In this document: positions 39,799-44,746 of the stretch, in pieces
Layout of the letters: each line of letters starts with the position of its first letter
Position numbering within the stretch: position 1 is the stretch's first letter
Assembly (NCBI RefSeq): GCF_004793765.1
Contig: NZ_SRYM01000032.1
Location: 1-44,746, forward strand
Source: Parabacteroides distasonis
GTDB taxonomy: Bacteria > Bacteroidota > Bacteroidia > Bacteroidales > Tannerellaceae
Length of the DNA stretch: 44,746 nt
Direction of reading: 5' to 3'
Position numbers and translations under genes: made by a program
The notes under the pieces: model-generated
Database searches by the model: none
The model's input: the letters and a program-made list of their open reading frames with translations, nothing else
What the model was told of the DNA's origin: nothing

Positions 39799-42386
39799 CA
39801 AAAGGAGAACCGCAGCGCTATACGCACGCCCCCCTTCTTGATATTCGGTTGGTCCAGATACGTCAACCGGCGGTAATAATCGATCCGTAATATCTTGAAG
39901 ATGTTCTCCAGGCCTACGCTGGCCTCCAGGTAAGGCGTACGGCCCATCGGCGAGGTTCCCTCGGGGAAACGGTATAGTCCCGTCGGGTCCAAGGCCGGAT
40001 TATTCTTATCGGTCAGTCCTCCGTAGAAACCGCTGAACGATATCACCTCACGCAAACGTAGCCACTTCACGCCGGGAATACGGTTTAAGATCCATCCCTT
40101 CATATAATACGTGAAGTAGAACGAGACATACTGGTCGCTTACGAACTCCAGCGCACGCATCATGTTGAAGGCTTGCGGCTGGATCGTGATGGACTGGTTG
40201 GTATTCGGCATGATGAGCAAAGGGAAAGGAACCTTGTCCCATACCTTGCCCGCCGTTACCAAGGCGTCGATATGTCCGAAGGAAGAGAGCCAGATCCGTT
40301 TCTCGGCGCTGATCTCCGTATGGTTGTAGTTGAAGTCGCCCCCCAACACGTTCTTCAATCCCATCTGATGGGATAGCTTGAATACGGGAGCGTCTTTCGA
40401 GAGGTTGAAAAGAGAGTTCTTACCCTCTCGTCCGTTATAGGCACGCTCGCCCGGGGCGAAGCGGATTTGGGCTCCTAGCTCGGTGTTGGTGAAACTCTTT
40501 AAGTTCGTCAATGTCCCGTCGGCGTTGTAACGGTCGTAGCGGAGCGTTCCGGCCGCCTCGTTGTTCTCGTTTCGCGCCCAAGTGGTAAGGGTCAGGCCAT
40601 TCAGCCATTCCTTTTGGTACTGGAGCATGGTCTTGCGGATGTATTGCATCATGGTGACGGGCTCGCCTACCTTCCATGCCACGAACATATTATCCTTGCT
40701 GGTGAAGAGGAAGTCCTGACCGGGCGTATATACGTCGTACTCTTGGATTGCGGAGATATTGTTCACCAGGCTTTCCCCCTCGTGATATTTCTTCTTGTTC
40801 ACGCTATACGTCAGCTTGGCGTTATACTTTAGCTTACGGTCGTTTACGCCATAGGCCAGATAACCGCTGCCGAACCAGTGTGGGTTGAGGTTTGCCGTCG
40901 TCATACCTCCCACACGCATGCGGAAGCCCTCCAGATGGTTGGCGCTGAAAGTGGTATTCATCGGGCCGAAATCGAACTTGCTCTTATCCTTGTCCGCCGT
41001 GGTCGGGATGTAACCGGTGATCAATATCTCGGCGGTCTTGATGATCACGTTGAAAGCCGGTACCTTGCGGAGTTGCGCCAACAGATCATCCAAGGCGCTC
41101 TCTTTCTCTTTCAAGGGGACGTGGCGGTTGTGTATCCAGAAGGTGTCGGTCTGGGCGGTGGCTTCGGGCAACTCATGGGTCGGGCCGAGAAGGCCGAAGA
41201 TCGAGTCGGCGTTCTGCACGTCGAACTGATACTTATCGAAATTCCTTAGCTGGTGGGCATAGAGCTGTTGCGCCCCTTTTACGATATAGAAATTAACGTA
41301 GGTATTCTCGTTGGCGAGCACCCAAGTACTATCCGGCATCCGCTTGAACTCTTGTTCGATCCGGAGCTTGTCCACCCAGTTGAGGTTGATGTTCGCCGGG
41401 GTGTTCAAGAGGAATTTCTTGACGGCGTAATTACCGTCCAGCGTGATGTACAAGCGGCCCGTGAAGCCGTAGCTCTGGCTGTTTACGGGCACGAAGGTGA
41501 GATCCACACATTTATCTCCGGCAACGTCCACCGTATCCATGATATAATATTTGTAATAGGAGACGGCCAGCGTGGAAGATAACGGGCTCACGAAACGGTT
41601 CAACAAGATATTGATATTGTTGTCGAAGATATTGACGCCCTTGAATATCTCCTCGAGGTTGGAAGTGATAGCGCCTCCATCGTCCAATGTCTTGTCGATA
41701 CCCTGCTGGCGCTTGGCCTTGGTGATCGTCTTCTCCGCCTTGGGATGTTTACGGTAGTATTGGTCGGAGATCGTCTCACGGACGGAGATCGTCAGGATCG
41801 GTTTCCCGTTGAACTCCGAGGTATCCAGGTAGTTCTTGATGAACTTGAATTTCTTCAAGAACTTATTCTTCTCGAGATTGGGGTTGAAGTCGTCCAGCGA
41901 CATGCTGAGCTTCTCGTACACCTCGCTTTGGTACTCGTCCTTCGCCTCGATACGGTTATCGTTCTTATGCTCTATGACTTTCTTGATCAGTTCCACGGCA
42001 GGGTTGTCCTTGCGGGAATATTTCTCGCGCTTAGGCTTGACGACTACCTCGGCAATCTCGAACGAGGTAGGCCGGAGGAGCACGTTGAGGGCGTTGTTCT
42101 TCTGCCCCGCCTTTAGGTTTACGACCTTATTGTCATATCCAAGCGAGGATACGACCAGCCGGGTAAGCCCTTTGTCATTCTGGAGGCTGAAAGCCCCGTC
42201 ATCGTCGGTCATCGCCCCGATCGTCGAGTTCTCGAACATGACGGATACGTAGGATAGGGGTTCCCCGCTTACGGAGTCTCTCACGATTCCGGACGCGGAA
42301 GTTATGCTCTGGGCGTATAGGACGGAAATGCCGGTCACGAATTGTAACAGGACTAGCAAAGTGATATAGCGAATAGATCTTATCAT
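39798..42386 (-). CDS. DUF5686 outer-membrane protein with carboxypeptidase-regulatory-like N-terminal domain
   Basis: This 862-residue protein carries a signal peptide (residues about 1-26, ending LYAQ). A CarboxypepD_reg-like beta-sandwich covers about 27-105 (ASGIVRDSVSGEPLSYVSVMFENSTIGAMTDDDGAFSL). The long DUF5686 region that follows contains many predicted beta strands and ends in the aromatic ALRFSF, typical for outer-membrane barrels. The family is common in Bacteroidota and its function is not established; position in the outer membrane is inferred from the signal peptide and terminal Phe. It lies upstream of nhaC on the same strand. The stop codon is made by a heptamer tract. Family assignment is confident, function is not. 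Confidence 0.88.
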   Translation of the reverse strand: MIRSIRYITLLVLLQFVTGISVLYAQSITSASGIVRDSVSGEPLSYVSVMFENSTIGAMTDDDGAFSLQNDKGLTRLVVSSLGYDNKVVNLKAGQKNNALNVLLRPTSFEIAEVVVKPKREKYSRKDNPAVELIKKVIEHKNDNRIEAKDEYQSEVYEKLSMSLDDFNPNLEKNKFLKKFKFIKNYLDTSEFNGKPILTISVRETISDQYYRKHPKAEKTITKAKRQQGIDKTLDDGGAITSNLEEIFKGVNIFDNNINILLNRFVSPLSSTLAVSYYKYYIMDTVDVAGDKCVDLTFVPVNSQSYGFTGRLYITLDGNYAVKKFLLNTPANINLNWVDKLRIEQEFKRMPDSTWVLANENTYVNFYIVKGAQQLYAHQLRNFDKYQFDVQNADSIFGLLGPTHELPEATAQTDTFWIHNRHVPLKEKESALDDLLAQLRKVPAFNVIIKTAEILITGYIPTTADKDKSKFDFGPMNTTFSANHLEGFRMRVGGMTTANLNPHWFGSGYLAYGVNDRKLKYNAKLTYSVNKKKYHEGESLVNNISAIQEYDVYTPGQDFLFTSKDNMFVAWKVGEPVTMMQYIRKTMLQYQKEWLNGLTLTTWARNENNEAAGTLRYDRYNADGTLTNLKSFTNTELGAQIRFAPGERAYNGREGKNSLFNLSKDAPVFKLSHQMGLKNVLGGDFNYNHTEISAEKRIWLSSFGHIDALVTAGKVWDKVPFPLLIMPNTNQSITIQPQAFNMMRALEFVSDQYVSFYFTYYMKGWILNRIPGVKWLRLREVISFSGFYGGLTDKNNPALDPTGLYRFPEGTSPMGRTPYLEASVGLENIFKILRIDYYRRLTYLDQPNIKKGGVRIALRFSF

Positions 42387-42490
42387 GTAAATGTCTCGTT
42401 ATTCCTTCACGGATAATACAGTTGACAAAGGTATGCTTTTTTCGTGGGAGGGAGGGGGGAGAGGCTATTAATAATCATTAATCACCAGTT

Positions 42491-42517
42491 GTAGAGACGC
42501 AGCACGCCGCGTCTCAT
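42491..42517. repeat. GTAGAGAC-type palindrome, copy 4 (diverged)
   Basis: GAGACGC and GCGTCTC arms around a GC-rich centre AGCACGCC, an imperfect member of the same family, in the spacer between the DUF5686 and acyl-CoA synthetase genes. Confidence 0.8.
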
Positions 42518-42558
42518 CCTCTCTAAACGGTAACTTAAAAATACGATCAGACAGTATT

Positions 42559-42583
42559 GAGATGCGGCGTGCCGCATCTCTAC
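42559..42583. repeat. GTAGAGAC-type palindrome, copy 5, at the acyl-CoA synthetase stop codon
   Basis: GAGATGCGGC and GCCGCATCTC form a perfect 10-bp inverted repeat around GT. Its outer end supplies the TAG stop (42580-42582) of the minus-strand gene. Confidence 0.9.
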
Positions 42584-44481
42584 AACGCCTCCTTGTTCCA
42601 CTTGTTCTGCGGGTTCTTCCCCTCGGGGGTATAGAGCTGGGCGATACGGGCGGCGTAGGCTTTCTCTACCTTGCCCCGGACGATCTTCATGGTGCTGTTT
42701 ACCATGCCGTTTTGCTCGGTAAAAGGCTCGGGGAGGATGGCGAAGGTGGTCGGCAACCAACGATCCGGGAACATACTAGACAGGTCGCTTCCCTTGCGGA
42801 AGCGGTCGATCTGGCGCTGGATGACACGGATGGCCTCTTCCCGGCCTTGATCGCTCGTGAGGTCCAGATTCTGGTGGGCCAGATGCTTCCTCAACCGTTC
42901 TTTGTTAGGGACCAACAGGGCGGTCGTGTACGGACTCTGGTTATTGTACAGGATCAGCTGGTCGATGCAAGAGGAATGCTCTACCAAGGCTTCCTCTATA
43001 CCCTCCGGACTGTATTTCTCCCCGTCGCTTCCGATCAGCAGGCTCTTGAAACGCCCCAACACATAAAGAAGCCCGTCACGCATATATCCCATATCCCCGG
43101 TGTACAGCCAACCCTCCTTTACGGTATCGGCCGTCGATGCCGGGTTCTTCCAGTAGCCGGCCATCACGTTCTCTCCCCGGATGACGATCTCGCCTTTCTC
43201 CCCCGGAGGAAGTACGTTGCCGTCCATGTCGCAGATCTTTAGGTCGAGGGGCCGTACCAATACGCCGCTACTGCCGAAGGTATGGCGGCGGGGGCCGTTG
43301 GTCGAGATGATCGGTGTCGCCTCGCTCAGCCCGTATCCTTGGTACATCGGGATTCCCAAGGCGTAATAGAACTTCTGCAAGTCCTTATCCAGCAAGGCGC
43401 CCCCTCCGATAAAGAACTTTAGCTCGCCCCCGAAGTTCTCACGGACTTTCGTGAACAATAGCTTGTCGAACAAACGGACCAGTGGCTTCAAGAGGACGCG
43501 GAAACCTTTTCCTTCCTCCTCGTCGCTATCCCCGTTATAGATATAACCGATCCGTAAGGCTAGGTTGAAAAGGCGGGCGGCGTTCTTGCCTCGCGCTCGG
43601 ATACCTTGCTCGATATTCTTCTTGAAGTTCTTCGCCAAGGCGGGGACGCTCAGTATCAGGTACGGCTTGAACTCCTTTATATTGATAGGGATATTCTTCA
43701 AGGTCTCCATACCGGTGCGCCCTACCTGCACGGTAGCTACCGAGGCTCCCTTCGACATGAAGATGTAGAATCCTACCACGTGGGCGAAGCAATGGTCCAG
43801 CGGGAGTATCACCAACGTACGCCACGTATCGTCTATATCCACGCAAGTGAGCGCTTGCTCCACGTTCGCCGTATAGTTGCGGTGGGTGAGGATCACGCCT
43901 TTCGGATCGGCGGTCGTGCCGGAGGTATAGGTGATGGTGGCGTAATCATCGTTGCCCAGCGATTGCCCGATCGCCAAGAACTCCTCTAGCGGATGAATAC
44001 CCAGATAGACCTTCCCCATCCGGCGTATCTCGGACAGCGGCATCTCACGGTCTTGGTATTCTGCCTGCTCGTCGAGTACGATGATCTTCCGTACGGCGGG
44101 GAGCTTGTCCTTGATCGCCCGGATTTTCTTGAGTTGCTGGCCCGATACCATGATATATTTCACGTCGGCGTGGACGAGGCGGAATAAGAGGTCATTCGCC
44201 TCCTCCAGCTTGATGGATAGGGGGACATTGGTAGCCCCGGCGTAAAACATGGCCAGCTCTCCGATGATCCATGCGTTGCGGCCCTCGCTTAGCAAAGCCA
44301 TGTTATCCCCTTTCCGCACGCCCAGCGATACGAGGCCTGCGCCTTCCTCATAGACGAGGTTGCGAACCTCGGAGTAAGTGGTTGGCTCGAATCGCTTGCC
44401 CGTCTTCTCCCATAAAAAAGGATTACTCGGGAATCGCTTGGCTGAACTCTCAAAAAGGTCTATAATTGTTTTCTTTTCCAT
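42580..44481 (-). CDS. Long-chain fatty-acid-CoA ligase (AMP-binding)
   Basis: This 633-residue adenylate-forming enzyme activates fatty acids with ATP and coenzyme A. Motifs are the P-loop-like YATITYTSGTTADPKGVILTHRN, GYGLSEATPIISTN, the Asp and Arg of the adenylation site in GWLYTGDMGYMRDGLLYVLGRFKSLLIGSDGEKYSPEGIEE, and a long linker typical of long-chain (FadD15-like) members. Length fits the Bacteroidota group with about 600 residues. No membrane segment is obvious. The stop codon lies inside a palindromic repeat. Upstream of its ATG the 50 bases are duplicated 214 bases away, at the right end of the window, together with a structured non-coding segment. Confidence 0.92.
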   Translation of the reverse strand: MEKKTIIDLFESSAKRFPSNPFLWEKTGKRFEPTTYSEVRNLVYEEGAGLVSLGVRKGDNMALLSEGRNAWIIGELAMFYAGATNVPLSIKLEEANDLLFRLVHADVKYIMVSGQQLKKIRAIKDKLPAVRKIIVLDEQAEYQDREMPLSEIRRMGKVYLGIHPLEEFLAIGQSLGNDDYATITYTSGTTADPKGVILTHRNYTANVEQALTCVDIDDTWRTLVILPLDHCFAHVVGFYIFMSKGASVATVQVGRTGMETLKNIPINIKEFKPYLILSVPALAKNFKKNIEQGIRARGKNAARLFNLALRIGYIYNGDSDEEEGKGFRVLLKPLVRLFDKLLFTKVRENFGGELKFFIGGGALLDKDLQKFYYALGIPMYQGYGLSEATPIISTNGPRRHTFGSSGVLVRPLDLKICDMDGNVLPPGEKGEIVIRGENVMAGYWKNPASTADTVKEGWLYTGDMGYMRDGLLYVLGRFKSLLIGSDGEKYSPEGIEEALVEHSSCIDQLILYNNQSPYTTALLVPNKERLRKHLAHQNLDLTSDQGREEAIRVIQRQIDRFRKGSDLSSMFPDRWLPTTFAILPEPFTEQNGMVNSTMKIVRGKVEKAYAARIAQLYTPEGKNPQNKWNKEAL

Positions 44482-44532
44482 TGTATATTATTTAATCGTT
44501 ATATTTTTGCATAAAGTTTCAACATCAGAGTG
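44478..44532. repeat. Direct repeat, copy A, covering the acyl-CoA synthetase start and leader
   Basis: Bases 44483-44532 recur exactly at 44697-44746, and the match extends left to 44478 and 44692 with one mismatch. This copy carries the real ATG of the acyl-CoA synthetase and its immediate leader. Confidence 0.97.
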
Positions 44533-44663
44533 TGGAATAAGACCGATGTTTCCATGGTCATAAAGACCGTGAGATATGTTTAGCCCCCACACTTTATACA
44601 TCAGAAACCGGATAGTTCAATGGGCTTTTAGACCCCGCATTCACAATGATGGCTCACGATGTA
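44530..44663 (-). ncRNA. Candidate structured RNA segment between two direct repeats
   Basis: Two long-range stems are visible. GTGTGG (44530-44535) pairs with CCACAC (44587-44592), enclosing an inner GGTC-ATAAA-GACC hairpin (44556-44568). TACATC (44597-44602) pairs with GATGTA (44658-44663), enclosing about 55 bases. There is no convincing reading frame. Two adjacent large loops upstream of a duplicated leader could be a small RNA or the non-coding end of an inserted element (IS110-type elements encode a two-loop guide RNA there). The strand is a guess from the direction of the adjacent gene. Confidence 0.35.
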
Positions 44664-44691
44664 CAGATGTTGTTTTAATAAATCATTCAGA

Positions 44692-44746
44692 CCATGGTAT
44701 ATTATTTAATCGTTATATTTTTGCATAAAGTTTCAACATCAGAGTG
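44692..44746. repeat. Direct repeat, copy B, cut by the window edge
   Basis: Same 50-base sequence as 44483-44532 at a distance of 214 bases, running to the last base, so the true repeat may be longer. Here the ATG is followed at once by GTC TGA, so no protein starts from it. Confidence 0.97.

Overview
The window looks like a chromosome segment from a member of the Bacteroidota, most likely Parabacteroides or a close Bacteroides relative. The evidence is promoters of the TTTG...TAnnTTTG type, near-absence of Shine-Dalgarno sequences, a TonB-dependent receptor, a DUF5686 protein, a trpBEGDCFA gene order, a purF-carA-carB cluster, and a BT4734/DUF3987/DUF4248/HU-like module beside a polysaccharide locus. 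This is inferred from gene content; no species call is possible from the sequence alone.

Layout. (1) 59-4106: a minus-strand module of HU-like protein, DUF4248 protein, PriCT-2/DUF3987 helicase-like protein and BT4734-type primase, with a divergent small HTH protein. (2) 4161-13504: an AT-rich surface-polysaccharide locus with overlapping genes: flippase, nonulosonic-acid synthase, a cytidylyltransferase-phosphatase fusion, polymerase, GT2, a GT52-like sialyltransferase and two GT4 enzymes. It is followed by UDP-glucuronate 4-epimerase and UDP-glucose dehydrogenase (13694-16084) and a leftover manC 3' end. Together these predict a glycan containing a KDN- or sialic-acid-like sugar plus uronic acids. 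(3) 16605-23083: purF-like, carA, carB. (4) 23150-23737: a Crp/Fnr regulator with an Fnr-type box over its promoter. (5) 23920-30796 on the minus strand: a complete trp operon with a recognisable attenuator and a leader peptide carrying three adjacent Trp codons. (6) 31004-38316: aspA, a Tat-exported TIM-barrel protein, a NikR-like repressor that has lost its histidine metal ligands, a TonB-dependent receptor behind a NikR-architecture operator, a lone receiver domain, a DUF2148 protein and an unknown protein. (7) 38467-44481 on the minus strand: NhaC antiporter, DUF5686 outer-membrane protein, long-chain acyl-CoA synthetase, then a duplicated, structured non-coding segment running off the right edge.

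The most unusual general feature is repeat DNA. Ten separate tracts each hold four tandem heptamers (28 nt). They sit at gene borders, supply stop codons (purF, trpB, DUF5686 gene) or are translated in frame (carA, the DUF3987 gene). Three intergenic arrays of 22-23-nt palindromic units and five copies of a GTAGAGAC... palindrome add to this. The best single candidate for undescribed regulation is the NikR-like protein with a GTAACA-N16-TGTTAC operator in front of the TonB receptor.
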